NCBI RefSeq assembly: GCF_014195655.1
Contig: NZ_JACICD010000007.1
Span: 62,001 to 126,000, forward strand
Origin: Ancylobacter tetraedralis
GTDB lineage: Bacteria; Pseudomonadota; Alphaproteobacteria; Rhizobiales; Xanthobacteraceae
Reading direction: 5' to 3'
DNA: 64,000 nt
In this document: in pieces, positions 35,884-44,629 of the stretch
How the letters are laid out: every line of letters starts with the position of its first letter
How positions within the stretch are numbered: the first letter of the stretch is position 1
Translations under genes and position numbers: made by a program
The notes under the pieces: generated by a model
Told to the model about the DNA's origin: nothing
Seen by the model: the letters and a program-made list of their open reading frames with translations, nothing else
Databases searched by the model: none

Positions 35884-36714
35884 ATGTCGCTGCCCCTGCA
35901 TGCGAAGGGTTCGCCCCGAGCCCTCCCCAGCACCGAGGCTTCCTTCCTCTGGAGGAAGCTCTCGGAGCATCGCACGGCGCTCTGGCGGACGGCGTCGATC
36001 GGCCTGTTCTTCCTCGTCTGGGAGATCGCCGGTCGTGTCCCGATCAGCTTCGCCTTCCCGACCTTTCTGGAGACCCTGCGCGCCTTCCTCAACATGCTGT
36101 TCAACGGCGCCTTCGTGGCTGCCTATGCGCAGACGCTGCAGCCGCTCGTCATCGGCATCGCCATCTCCGCGGTGGTCGGTGTCGGGGTGGGTATCGTGAT
36201 GGGGCTGTCGCGCTTTGCCGAATGGCTGGTGGCCCCGGTCTTCATCGTGCTGCAGGCCGCGCCCATGGCGGCGCTGATCCCGCTCATCACCTTCGTCTAC
36301 GGCATCGGACTCCTGGCGAAGACGCTGGCGGTCATCATGCTGGCGCTGCCGGTGATCGCGCTCAACGGCTACAAGGCGGTGCGCAATGCCAATCCGTCAT
36401 TGGTTTCGATGTGCGTGTCGTTCCAGGGCACGCGCTGGCAGACCATCACCAAGATCATCATTCCCGATGCCTCGCCGGTCATCTTCGCCGGCCTGCGGCT
36501 CGGGCTGGCCGCCGGTTTCATCGGTGTGATCCTCGCGGAGTTGCTGATCACCCCGACCGGCATCGGCGATCTCATCACCTATCACCGCTCGGTGGCGGAC
36601 TACCCGGAAATGTACGCGGCCGTGGTTTCCATCATCCTTGTGTCGACGCTGACCCTGGCTGCGCTGGAAGCTTTCGAGCTGCGCGTGCTGCGCCCCGAGA
36701 AGCGGAGGACCTGA
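35884..36714 (+). CDS. ABC transporter permease (NitT/TauT type), subunit A
   Basis: A 276-aa integral membrane protein with about six membrane helices and the coupling loop with an EAA-like motif (NPSLVSMCVSFQGTRWQTITKIIIPDASPVIFAGLRLGLAAG). It is 10 nt after the binding-protein gene and 3 nt before the ATPase gene. Its sequence is clearly different from the second permease in the operon, so the membrane part is probably a heterodimer. Confidence 0.9.
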   Translation: MSLPLHAKGSPRALPSTEASFLWRKLSEHRTALWRTASIGLFFLVWEIAGRVPISFAFPTFLETLRAFLNMLFNGAFVAAYAQTLQPLVIGIAISAVVGVGVGIVMGLSRFAEWLVAPVFIVLQAAPMAALIPLITFVYGIGLLAKTLAVIMLALPVIALNGYKAVRNANPSLVSMCVSFQGTRWQTITKIIIPDASPVIFAGLRLGLAAGFIGVILAELLITPTGIGDLITYHRSVADYPEMYAAVVSIILVSTLTLAALEAFELRVLRPEKRRT

Positions 36715-36717
36715 CCC

Positions 36718-37524
36718 ATGCGCAACATCACCGCCCAGGCGAGCGCCGCCGCCACCCGCCTTGCCGCCTCGGACGTCGCCGTCGAGGTGCGCGGCATCTC
36801 CAAGCTCTATAGCGAGGTCGAGGCCCTGCGCGCGATCGACCTCGATTTTCCCCGCGGCAAGCTCACCACGCTGCTCGGCCCCTCCGGCTGCGGCAAGACC
36901 ACGCTGCTCAAGATCATCGCCGGCCTCATCCCGGCGACGGCGGGCGAGATCCGCGTCAACGGCAAGGTCGTCACCGGCCCCGGCCCGGAGCGCGCCTTCG
37001 TGTTCCAGGATTTCGCGCTGATGCCCTGGGCCACGGTGATGCGCAACGTCGCCTTCGGCCTTGAGCTGAAGGGCATGGGCCGGGACGAGCGCCAGGCTAT
37101 CGCGGCGAAATACATCGCCGAGGTGGGGCTGACCGGCTTCGAGAGCAAATACCCGCACGAACTTTCGGGCGGCATGCGCCAGCGCGTGGGCCTCGCCCGC
37201 GCCTTCGCGGTGAATGCGGACGTGCTGCTGCTCGACGAGCCGTTCTCGGCAGTGGACGAGCAGAACCGGCGCAAGTTCCAGGAAGATCTCCTCAGCCTCG
37301 TCGAGAAGGAGAAGAAGACCTTCATCTTCGTCACCCACTCGATCGAGGAGGCGGTCTATTGCTCGGACCGCATCGTCATCCTCTCCCGCCGCCCCGGCCG
37401 CATCGCCCAGATCATCGAGCCGGAAATCGACCGCGCGGCATCGCCCGACGCCATCCGCCGCGACCAGTCCTATCTCGATACGGTCGAGGAGATCTGGCAG
37501 GGGCTGAAGCGCTATGTGGATTAG
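36718..37524 (+). CDS. ABC transporter ATP-binding protein (NitT/TauT type)
   Basis: A 268-aa nucleotide-binding subunit. Walker A LLGPSGCGKTTLLK near residue 56, Q-loop FVFQDFALMPW, signature LSGGMRQRVGLARAFA near 150, Walker B VLLLDEPFSAVDE, switch histidine in IFVTHSIEEAVYCSDRI. Drives uptake through the two flanking permeases; only one ATPase gene is present, so it would act as a homodimer. Confidence 0.93.
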   Translation: MRNITAQASAAATRLAASDVAVEVRGISKLYSEVEALRAIDLDFPRGKLTTLLGPSGCGKTTLLKIIAGLIPATAGEIRVNGKVVTGPGPERAFVFQDFALMPWATVMRNVAFGLELKGMGRDERQAIAAKYIAEVGLTGFESKYPHELSGGMRQRVGLARAFAVNADVLLLDEPFSAVDEQNRRKFQEDLLSLVEKEKKTFIFVTHSIEEAVYCSDRIVILSRRPGRIAQIIEPEIDRAASPDAIRRDQSYLDTVEEIWQGLKRYVD

Positions 37525-37533
37525 GAGGGCGGC

Positions 37534-38286
37534 ATGAAACTCTTCGGCTATCGCGTGCCGATGATGGCCTCGCTCATCGTCTGGTGCGCCATCTGGGAAC
37601 TGGTCGGGCGCTCGGGCGTGCTGTTCCTCATTCCCCCGCTCTCCGATGTCCTCGTGGCCGCCGTGGCTCTGGTGCAGACCGGTACCTGGCAGGCGGCGGC
37701 GATCACCACGCTGAACAGCTTCCTGGTCGGCATGGCGCTCGCCATCCTTGTCGGCGTGGCGATCGGCGTGCTGATGGGGCGCTCGGTCGCCGCCGACAAC
37801 CTGCTCGGAATCTGGGTCAACATCTTCGTTTCGGCGCCGCTTTCGGCGCTGGTGCCGGTGCTGATGATCCTGTTCGGCATGGGCGAGACGACGGTGGTCG
37901 TCACCGTGTTCCTGTTCGCGGTGTGGATCATCGTGCTGGATACGCGCGCCGGCATCCAGGGCGTGCCGCCCTCGCTGATCGAGATGGGCCGCAGCTACGG
38001 GGCCTCCCGCTTCGCCCTCTATTTCCGGATCATCCTGCTATCGGCACTGCCGGAGATCCTCGCCGGCATCCGCCTTGGCGTCATCCGTGGCGTGAAGGGC
38101 GTGGTGATCGGGCAGCTGCTGGTCTCGATCCTCGGCTATGGCGAATTGTTCGAGCTCTACTCGCGCAACTTCGACATGGAGAATTTCTGGGCCCTTACCA
38201 TCATCCTGTTCGCAGCGGCTATGCTGCTGTCGGGCCTTATCGAATCCCTAGAGAAACGCGTCGACTATTACGCTGGAGTACGCTGA
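37534..38286 (+). CDS. ABC transporter permease (NitT/TauT type), subunit B
   Basis: A 250-aa permease with about six membrane segments and the coupling-loop motif (PPSLIEMGRSYGASRFALYFRIILLSALPEILAGIRLGVIRG). It is the second, diverged permease of the operon. Its stop codon shares one base with the start of the FAA-hydrolase gene (TGATG), showing tight coupling. Confidence 0.9.
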   Translation: MKLFGYRVPMMASLIVWCAIWELVGRSGVLFLIPPLSDVLVAAVALVQTGTWQAAAITTLNSFLVGMALAILVGVAIGVLMGRSVAADNLLGIWVNIFVSAPLSALVPVLMILFGMGETTVVVTVFLFAVWIIVLDTRAGIQGVPPSLIEMGRSYGASRFALYFRIILLSALPEILAGIRLGVIRGVKGVVIGQLLVSILGYGELFELYSRNFDMENFWALTIILFAAAMLLSGLIESLEKRVDYYAGVR

Positions 38287-38987
38287 TGAACGCGCCTATC
38301 GACACCCATTACGTGATCTCGCCGCCCGGCATTCCGACGCTGCCCGTCGAGGGCTCGGACAAGCTGTTCCCCATCCATCGCATCTATTGCGTCGGCCGCA
38401 ATTATGCCGAGCACGCCATCGAGATGGGGCACGATCCCGACAAGGAGCCGCCCTTCTTCTTCCAGAAGAACCCCGACAACGTCATCACCAACGGCACCTT
38501 CCCCTATCCCGACAAGTCGAGCGACGTGCATTACGAGCTGGAAATGCTGGTCGCCATCGGCAAGGGCGGGATCAACATCCCGGTCGAGAAGGCGCTCGAT
38601 CATGTCTGGGGTTATGGAATCGGGCTCGACATGACCCGCCGCGACCTGCAGGGCGAGGCCAAGAAGCTCGGCCGTCCGTGGGAAGTGGGCAAGGCGTTCG
38701 AGGCCTCCGCCCCGTCCTCGGCGCTGGTGCCGGCCGCGAAGATCGGCCATCCCGCGAGCGGCAAGGTGTGGCTCAAGGTCAATGGCGCGCTGCGCCAGAG
38801 CGGCGACCTTAACCAGATGATCTGGAAGGTGCCGGAGATGATCTCCTACCTCTCCGGCCTGTTCGAGCTGAAGGCGGGCGACATCATCATGTCCGGCACG
38901 CCGGCAGGTGTCGGCGCCATCGTGCGCGGCGATCATCTCGAAGGCGGCGTCGACGGGGTCGGCACGCTGGACGTGAAAGTGGTCTGA
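38286..38987 (+). CDS. Fumarylacetoacetate hydrolase family protein
   Basis: A 233-aa FAH-fold enzyme: IYCVGRNYAEHAIEMGHDPDKEPPFFFQKNPD (residues 34-65), metal ligands in DVHYELEMLVAIGKGG (E82 and E84 region), GYGIGLDMTRRDLQ with an aspartate ligand, and a C-terminal SGTPAGVGAIVRGD. The family contains C-C hydrolases, decarboxylases, hydratases and fumarylpyruvate hydrolase; the short single-domain length and PFFFQKNPD block are closest to the fumarylpyruvate/acylpyruvate hydrolase type. Last gene of the ABC operon, so it probably acts on the imported compound or a product. Confidence 0.87.
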   Translation: MNAPIDTHYVISPPGIPTLPVEGSDKLFPIHRIYCVGRNYAEHAIEMGHDPDKEPPFFFQKNPDNVITNGTFPYPDKSSDVHYELEMLVAIGKGGINIPVEKALDHVWGYGIGLDMTRRDLQGEAKKLGRPWEVGKAFEASAPSSALVPAAKIGHPASGKVWLKVNGALRQSGDLNQMIWKVPEMISYLSGLFELKAGDIIMSGTPAGVGAIVRGDHLEGGVDGVGTLDVKVV

Positions 38988-39010
38988 CGCGGGTTTCCGT
39001 GCCGGACGAG

Positions 39011-39044
39011 GGATAAGGTGGCGCCCGGCGGCGCCGCCTTATCC
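39011..39044. terminator. Bidirectional-type hairpin between convergent genes
   Basis: Fifteen-bp stem GGATAAGGTGGCGCC with its complement (one T-G pair) around a CGGC loop, between the FAA-hydrolase gene (ends 38987, plus) and ridA (ends 39053, minus). There is no T-run, so Rho-independent release would be weak; the position suggests a shared 3'-end structure. Confidence 0.6.
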
Positions 39045-39052
39045 CGTTCGCG

Positions 39053-39448
39053 TCAGTCCGGCCGGCGGGCGATGAAGTCGATCTCCACCAGCGCGTCGCG
39101 GGCGAGGCCGGTGACGCCCACGCAGGTGCGGGCCGGCCGGCGGTTCTCGGGAAAATAGGAGGCGTAGGCCGCGTTCATCGCGGGATAATCGCGCTTGAAC
39201 TCGGTGAGGTACACCCGCGCCTGCACGACATGGGACAGGTCCAGCCCCAGCCCCGCCAGCACGATCACCAGATTGTCCATTACGCGGCGGGTCTGCGCCT
39301 CGGCGCCCTCGGGCAGGGGGCGGGAATCATCGTCCGGCCAGGTCGGCATCTGCCCTGTGACGAATACCCAGCCATCCGCCTCGACGGCGTGGCTGAAGGG
39401 CGCGACCGGAGTCGGTGCGCCGGGAACCATGATGAATTGCGGCGCCAT
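39053..39448 (-). CDS. RidA-family (YjgF/YER057c/UK114) protein
   Basis: A 131-aa RidA-fold protein: PFSHAVEADGWVFVTGQMP near residues 17-35, RRVMDNLVIVLAGLGLDLSHVVQARVYLTEF, and RPARTCVGVTGLARDALVEIDFIAR with the conserved arginine that binds the carboxylate in imine deaminases. The ATG at 39448 is preceded by AAGGAG at 8 nt; the longer in-frame start is less likely. It follows hutF by 11 nt on the same strand, so it belongs to the hutF transcript. Removal of reactive imine/enamine or a deiminase-like step in histidine breakdown is an inference. Confidence 0.87.
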   Translation of the reverse strand: MAPQFIMVPGAPTPVAPFSHAVEADGWVFVTGQMPTWPDDDSRPLPEGAEAQTRRVMDNLVIVLAGLGLDLSHVVQARVYLTEFKRDYPAMNAAYASYFPENRRPARTCVGVTGLARDALVEIDFIARRPD

Positions 39449-39459
39449 CGAAAACTCCT

Positions 39460-40815
39460 TCAAGCGGCGATCTTGTCGAGGGCGGCGCGGAACCGCGCGC
39501 GCACGCTCTCGCGCGCCCGATGCCTGCCGCCCGCCACCAGCTTTTCACCACGGCGCCAGACGCAGTCAACGGCATTTCCCGCTACGGCGAAGATCCAGCC
39601 GTCGAGCATAGCCGCGCCCGAACGCCCCGTGAGGGAGGGATGGGCGGCGTCGAGGCTGACAATGTCGGCGGGCGCGCCAACCGTGAGGCTGCCAGATCCC
39701 TGCAGCGCCTGCGCGCCGCCTTTGAGCGCGGCGGCGAACAGCGCCTCGCCCGTCGAGCGGCCTTCGCTCATGGCCAGCACGTTGCGCGCGCGCAGGGCGA
39801 GGCGCTGCGAATATTCCAGCAGGCGCAATTCGCCGGCGGCGTCGATCTGCACATTGGAATCCGAACCCACGCCATAGGCGCCGCCGGCCGCAACGAAGGC
39901 GGGGGCGGGGAAGATGCCGTCGCCGAGATTGGCTTCGGTGATCGGGCAGAGCCCCGCCACCGCGCCGCTTCGCGCCATGGCAAGGGTCTCCGCCTCGCTC
40001 ATGTGGGTCGCGTGGATCAGGCACCAGCGCGCGTCGACGTCGGCCGTGTCGAGCAGGTATTCGATGGGCCGCCGGCCGGCCCAGGCGAGGCAGTCCTCCA
40101 CCTCTCGGGTCTGCTCGGCGACGTGAATGTGCACCGGCCCGCCCTGCGCCAGCGGCAGGATGGCGGCGATCTCCTCGACGGTCGCGGCGCGCAGGCTGTG
40201 CGGCGCGATGCCGAGCACCGCGTCGGGCAGGCCGGAGACGGCGTGGCGGGCCGATTCCATCAGCCGGCCGAAGCTCTCGACATCGTTGATGAAGCGGCGC
40301 TGGCCGTGCGTGGGCGCCTGCCCGCCGAAGCCGCCATGCGCATAGAATACCGGAAGCAGCGTGAGGGCGATGCCGGTCGCGTCCGCCGCCGCCGCGATTC
40401 GCTGGCTCAACTCGCCGCAATCGCCATAGGCTCCGCCGTCGCGGCCATGGTGGAGATAGTGGAACTCGCCGACGCGGGTGAAGCCGGCTTCCAGCATCTC
40501 GACATAGGCCTGAGCGGCAATGGCCTCGATCTCGTCGGGATCGAGCCGGTCCACCGCCCGGTACATCGCTTCGCGCCAGGTCCAGAAACTGTCGCCGCTC
40601 GGTCCGCGCACTTCCGCCCCGCCGGCGAAAGAGCGCTGGAAGGCGTGGCTGTGCAGGTTCGGCAGGCCGGGCAGGGCGACGGCATGGCGCTCGTCCGCGG
40701 CATCGGGGGCGACATCGCGGGTGATGCCGGCCAGGCGGCCCTGCGCGATATCGAGCCTCACGTTCCTTGCCCAACCATCTGCCAGAAAAGCGTTTTCGAA
40801 CCAGAGGCGGGTCAT
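39460..40815 (-). CDS. hutF: Formimidoylglutamate deiminase
   Basis: A 451-aa amidohydrolase that converts N-formimidoyl-L-glutamate to N-formyl-L-glutamate and ammonia. Metal-binding NLHSHAFQR near residue 56; further ligands in HIHVAEQTREVEDCL near 205 and LIHATHMSEAET near 230; aspartate in GVGSDSNVQID near 312. Starts at ATG 40815 (MTRLWFENAFLADGW) with GGGAG 9 nt upstream. Divergent from hutI, with a HutC-like operator between. The presence of hutF with hutG means that the five-step histidine route to glutamate is used. Confidence 0.93.
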   Translation of the reverse strand: MTRLWFENAFLADGWARNVRLDIAQGRLAGITRDVAPDAADERHAVALPGLPNLHSHAFQRSFAGGAEVRGPSGDSFWTWREAMYRAVDRLDPDEIEAIAAQAYVEMLEAGFTRVGEFHYLHHGRDGGAYGDCGELSQRIAAAADATGIALTLLPVFYAHGGFGGQAPTHGQRRFINDVESFGRLMESARHAVSGLPDAVLGIAPHSLRAATVEEIAAILPLAQGGPVHIHVAEQTREVEDCLAWAGRRPIEYLLDTADVDARWCLIHATHMSEAETLAMARSGAVAGLCPITEANLGDGIFPAPAFVAAGGAYGVGSDSNVQIDAAGELRLLEYSQRLALRARNVLAMSEGRSTGEALFAAALKGGAQALQGSGSLTVGAPADIVSLDAAHPSLTGRSGAAMLDGWIFAVAGNAVDCVWRRGEKLVAGGRHRARESVRARFRAALDKIAA

Positions 40816-40862
40816 GGTGGCATCGCTCCCGAGGGCTATGGACAAGTTCGTCATCATGCGAT

Positions 40863-40879
40863 TATGTATAGACATTAAT
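40863..40879. promoter_or_regulatory. HutC operator between hutF and hutI
   Basis: TATGTATAGACATTAAT, with the imperfect palindrome ATGTATAGACAT at 40864-40875. The identical 17-mer occurs upstream of hutC at 47737-47753. It lies 48 bp before the hutF start and 36 bp before the hutI start, so one bound repressor could block both directions. Confidence 0.75.
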
Positions 40880-40914
40880 CGATGTCTTGTCACCATACGC
40901 CGAAGGATGGGTCC

Positions 40915-42117
40915 ATGCGCTGCGATCGTGTATGGCGGGGGGCGCGGCTGGCTACGCTGGCGCCGTCGCGCGAGGGGCTCGGCGTCATCGAGGATGGCGT
41001 CATCGCCAGCCTCGACGGGCGCATCGTTCATGTTGGCCCCGCGTCGGACGCGCCGGATTTCGCGGCGGACGAGGTGGTGGATGTCGAGGGCCGCTGGATC
41101 ACGCCCGGCCTGATCGACTGTCACACGCATCTGATCTTCGGCGGCAACCGGGCGCATGAATTCGAACTGCGGCTCGCCGGTGCCTCCTATGAGGAGATCG
41201 CCCGGGCGGGCGGGGGCATCGTCTCCACCATGGCGGCGACGCGCGCGGCGAGCGAAGAGGAACTGGTAGCCCTCGCGCTGCCCCGGCTCGATGCGCTGAT
41301 CGCCGAGGGTGTCACCACGCTTGAGGTGAAATCGGGCTATGGCCTGTCCCGAGCGGCCGAACTTGCCAGCCTGCGGGCGGCGCGGGCGCTGGGCGCGGCG
41401 CGGCCGGTCTCGGTCACGACCACCTATCTCGGCGCCCATGCCCTGCCGCCGGAGGCGAAGGGCGACAAGGACGCCTATATCGACGAGGTCATCGCCCTGC
41501 TGCCGGAGATCGCGCAAGGCAAGCTGGCCGACGCGGTGGACGCCTTCTGCGAGGGGCTGGCCTTCTCGCCCGAGCAGGTGGCGCGCGTGTTCACCGCCGC
41601 CAAGGCGCTCGGCCTGCCGGTGAAGCTGCATGCCGACCAGCTGTCGAACCTGCACGGGGCCAGGCTGGCCGCGGAGTTCGGCGCGCTCTCGGCCGATCAT
41701 GTCGAGCACACGGACGAGGAAGGCGCCGCCGCCATGGCCAAGGCCGGCACGGTGGCCGTGCTGTTGCCGGGTGCGTTCTATTTCATCCGCGAGACCAAGG
41801 TTCCGCCGATCGACCTGTTCCGCCGGCATGGCACCCATCTGGCGCTGGCCACCGACTGCAATCCCGGCACCTCGCCGCTGACCTCGCTGCTGCTCACCCT
41901 GAACATGGGCGCGACGCTGTTCCGCCTTACCGTGGACGAGTGCATCGCCGGCGTGACGCGCGAGGCTGCGCGAGCGCTGGGCCTATTGCACGAGACCGGC
42001 ACGCTGGAGGTCGGCAAGAGCTGCGACCTCGCGATCTGGGACATCGAGCGACCGGCCGAACTGGTCTACCGCATGGGATTCAACCCGCTTCACACCCGCG
42101 TCTGGAGAGGCAAATGA
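40915..42117 (+). CDS. hutI: Imidazolonepropionase
   Basis: A 400-aa amidohydrolase that opens 4-imidazolone-5-propanoate to N-formimidoyl-L-glutamate, the third step of histidine breakdown. [26 protein letters not shown] at residues about 63-88, [17 protein letters not shown] near 238, [12 protein letters not shown] near 315. The ATG at 40915 has AAGGA upstream; the longer open frame has no matching residues. The stop overlaps the hutH start (ATGA). Confidence 0.94.
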   Translation: MRCDRVWRGARLATLAPSREGLGVIEDGVIASLDGRIVHVGPASDAPDFAADEVVDVEGRWITPGLIDCHTHLIFGGNRAHEFELRLAGASYEEIARAGGGIVSTMAATRAASEEELVALALPRLDALIAEGVTTLEVKSGYGLSRAAELASLRAARALGAARPVSVTTTYLGAHALPPEAKGDKDAYIDEVIALLPEIAQGKLADAVDAFCEGLAFSPEQVARVFTAAKALGLPVKLHADQLSNLHGARLAAEFGALSADHVEHTDEEGAAAMAKAGTVAVLLPGAFYFIRETKVPPIDLFRRHGTHLALATDCNPGTSPLTSLLLTLNMGATLFRLTVDECIAGVTREAARALGLLHETGTLEVGKSCDLAIWDIERPAELVYRMGFNPLHTRVWRGK

Positions 42118-43664
42118 CCGACATCGTCCTGAATCCCGGCCATGTGTCGCTCCGCCAGTGGCGGGCGATCTACAAAGGCGCGCCCGCCAGCCTCAATCCC
42201 GCCTGCCTGCCGGGCGTGGAGCGCTCGGCGCGGGCGGTGGCGGCCATCCTCGCAAAGGGTGAGCCCGTCTACGGCATCAATACCGGCTTCGGCAAGCTGG
42301 CCACGGTGCGCATCGGCGACGCCGATCTCGCCACGCTCCAGCGCAACATCGTGCTGTCGCATGCGGCGGGCGTGGGCGAACCCATGCCGGTGCCGGTGGC
42401 GCGGCTGATGATGGCGCTCAAGCTCGCCAGCCTCGCGCAGGGCGCGTCGGGCATCCAGCCCACGACGCTGAAGCTGCTGGAAGCCATGCTCGCCAAGGGG
42501 CTGACCCCGGTGGTGCCGTGCCAGGGCTCGGTCGGCGCCTCGGGCGACCTCGCCCCGCTGGCGCACATGACCGCGACCATGATCGGCGTCGGCGAGATCT
42601 TCGTCGACGGTTCCCGGATGCCCGCCGACGTGGCGCTGCGTGACGCCGGGCTCGCCCCGGTCACGCTCGGCCCCAAGGAGGGGCTGGCGCTGCTCAACGG
42701 CACGCAATTCTCCACCGCCAATGCGCTGGCCGGCCTGTTCGAGGCGGAGAATCTCTTCCGCTCCGCGCTGGTGACCGGAGCGCTGTCGACCGATGCCGCG
42801 CGCGGCTCGGACGCGCCGTTCGACCCGCGCATCCACCACTTGCGCAAGCATCGCGGGCAGATCGAGACGGCACAGGCGCTCCGCGCGCTGATGAGCGGCT
42901 CGGCCATCCGCGCCTCGCATCTGGTGGGCGACGAGCGGGTGCAGGACCCCTATTGCCTGCGCTGCCAGCCGCAGGTGATGGGCGCCGCGCTCGACGTGCT
43001 GCGCCAGGCCGCCGCCACGCTCGCCACCGAGGCGAACGGTGTCTCCGACAATCCGCTGATCTTCGTGGACGAGAGCGGGGCGGGGGCGCACGAGGCGCTC
43101 TCGGGGGGCAATTTCCACGCCGAGCCGGTGGCCTTCGCCGCCGACATGATCGCGCTCGCGGTGTGCGAGATCGGCTCGCTGGCCGAGCGGCGCATCGCCA
43201 TGCTGGTCGATCCCGCGCTGTCCGGCATGCCGGCCTTCCTCACCCCGAAGCCCGGGCTGAATTCCGGCTTCATGATCCCGCAGGTGACGGCGGCGGCGCT
43301 GGTGTCCGAGAACAAGCAGCGCGCCTATCCCGCCAGCGTCGATTCCATCCCCACCTCCGCCAACCAGGAAGACCACGTGTCGATGGCCGCCCATGGCGCG
43401 CGCCGGCTGCTGGCGATGGTGGAGAACGCCGTCGCGGTGATCGGCATCGAATTGCTGGCGAGCGCGCAGGGCTGCGATTTCCATGCCCCGCTCGCCTCCT
43501 CGCCGGTGCTGGAGACGGTGCGGGAGAGGCTGCGGGCGGAGGTGCCCCATCTCGACGAGGACCGTCATTTCTCGCCCGACATGGAAGCGGCGAACGCGCT
43601 GGTGCGGACCGGGGTGATCGCGGGGCTGGCGGGCGACCTGCTGCCGGCGATCAGCGGGGAGTGA
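42114..43664 (+). CDS. hutH: Histidine ammonia-lyase
   Basis: A 516-aa MIO enzyme that makes trans-urocanate and ammonia from L-histidine. The MIO cofactor forms from A142-S143-G144 in [23 protein letters not shown] at 53-60 contains the catalytic tyrosine, and VSDNPLIF and QEDHVSM are present. Full length. Translationally coupled to hutI. Confidence 0.97.
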   Translation: MTDIVLNPGHVSLRQWRAIYKGAPASLNPACLPGVERSARAVAAILAKGEPVYGINTGFGKLATVRIGDADLATLQRNIVLSHAAGVGEPMPVPVARLMMALKLASLAQGASGIQPTTLKLLEAMLAKGLTPVVPCQGSVGASGDLAPLAHMTATMIGVGEIFVDGSRMPADVALRDAGLAPVTLGPKEGLALLNGTQFSTANALAGLFEAENLFRSALVTGALSTDAARGSDAPFDPRIHHLRKHRGQIETAQALRALMSGSAIRASHLVGDERVQDPYCLRCQPQVMGAALDVLRQAAATLATEANGVSDNPLIFVDESGAGAHEALSGGNFHAEPVAFAADMIALAVCEIGSLAERRIAMLVDPALSGMPAFLTPKPGLNSGFMIPQVTAAALVSENKQRAYPASVDSIPTSANQEDHVSMAAHGARRLLAMVENAVAVIGIELLASAQGCDFHAPLASSPVLETVRERLRAEVPHLDEDRHFSPDMEAANALVRTGVIAGLAGDLLPAISGE

Positions 43665-43689
43665 GGGCGATGGCGCGTCACTTCGTCAA

Positions 43690-43740
43690 CCTCTCCTCGT
43701 GGGGTAGAGGTCGGAGCGCAGCGCCGGGTGAGGGGGCACG
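43690..43740. repeat. REP-like palindromic intergenic repeat between hutH and hutG
   Basis: The minus strand reads as CCCTCACCCGGCGCTGCG...CCTCTACCCC...GAGGAGAGGTT, the familiar form of dispersed repeats in Rhizobiales intergenic spaces (CCCTCACCC ... CCTCTCCCC). It interrupts the otherwise tight hut operon (132-bp gap). The 12-mer CGCAGCGCCGGG recurs at 56514-56525 in another spacer. Confidence 0.5.
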
Positions 43741-43796
43741 CGCTGGCGGCGCCCTTGCCGCCGCTCACCCAAGGGACTCTCGCGGAAGACAGGCTC

Positions 43797-44618
43797 ATGA
43801 CTGATCACCCGTCCTTCATCACCGTCCATCGCGGCAGCGCGCCGCTGGTGCTCTCGCTGCCGCATACCGGCACGGACATTCCCGACGCGATCGCCGATGA
43901 TCTCGTCTCGCCCTGGCTCGCCCGCAAGGATTGCGACTGGTGGATCGAGACGCTGTACGACTTCGCCGCCGGGCTCGGCGCGAGCGTCGTGCGCACCTCG
44001 ATCTCGCGTACGGCGATCGACGTGAACCGCGATCCCTCCGGCGTCTCGCTCTATCCCGGGCAGGCGACCACCGAGCTGTGCCCGACCACCACCTTCGACG
44101 GCGAGCCGCTCTACCGGGAGGGCAAGGGGCCGGATGTCGCCGCCCGCCGCCAAGCCTATTTCGACCCCTACCACGCCGCGCTTTCCGCCGAGATCGAGCG
44201 GGTGCGCTCTGCGCATGGCACGGTCGTGCTGTACGACTGCCACTCGATCCGCTCGGTCATTCCCCGCCTGTTCGAGGGCACGCTGCCGAACTTCAATCTC
44301 GGCACCAATTCCGGGATGAGCTGCGCGCCGGACCTGCTTGCCACGATCGAGGCGATCTGCGACGCGACGGAGTTCTCCCGCGTCTCCAATGGCCGGTTCA
44401 AGGGTGGCTACATCACCCGTCACTATGGCGCGCCGGAACGCGGCGTGCATGCCGTGCAGATGGAACTCGCCTGCCGCACCTACATGCCCGAGACGCTGGG
44501 CCCGGTGGACCGGACCAACTGGCCGAGCGACTTCGACCCCGCCTATGCCGCGCCCGCCCGTGCGGCGCTGACCGATATTCTCACAGCGTGCCTCGTCTTC
44601 GCACGCTCGCACGCCTGA
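43797..44618 (+). CDS. hutG: N-formylglutamate amidohydrolase (deformylase)
   Basis: A 273-aa zinc enzyme that gives glutamate and formate from N-formyl-L-glutamate, the last step with Hut[14 protein letters not shown] near residue 17, [27 protein letters not shown] and [18 protein letters not shown] show the family. The ATG at 43797 ([13 protein letters not shown]) is selected over an upstream in-frame start that lies in the repeat-bearing spacer. Confidence 0.93.
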   Translation: MTDHPSFITVHRGSAPLVLSLPHTGTDIPDAIADDLVSPWLARKDCDWWIETLYDFAAGLGASVVRTSISRTAIDVNRDPSGVSLYPGQATTELCPTTTFDGEPLYREGKGPDVAARRQAYFDPYHAALSAEIERVRSAHGTVVLYDCHSIRSVIPRLFEGTLPNFNLGTNSGMSCAPDLLATIEAICDATEFSRVSNGRFKGGYITRHYGAPERGVHAVQMELACRTYMPETLGPVDRTNWPSDFDPAYAAPARAALTDILTACLVFARSHA

Positions 44619-44629
44619 GGAGAGCCATC

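Noticed and set aside
37359-38285. N-terminal extension of the FAA hydrolase over the second permease
   Set aside because: The upstream in-phase sequence is a frame-shifted reading of the permease gene; the true start is the ATG at 38286 that shares a base with the permease stop.
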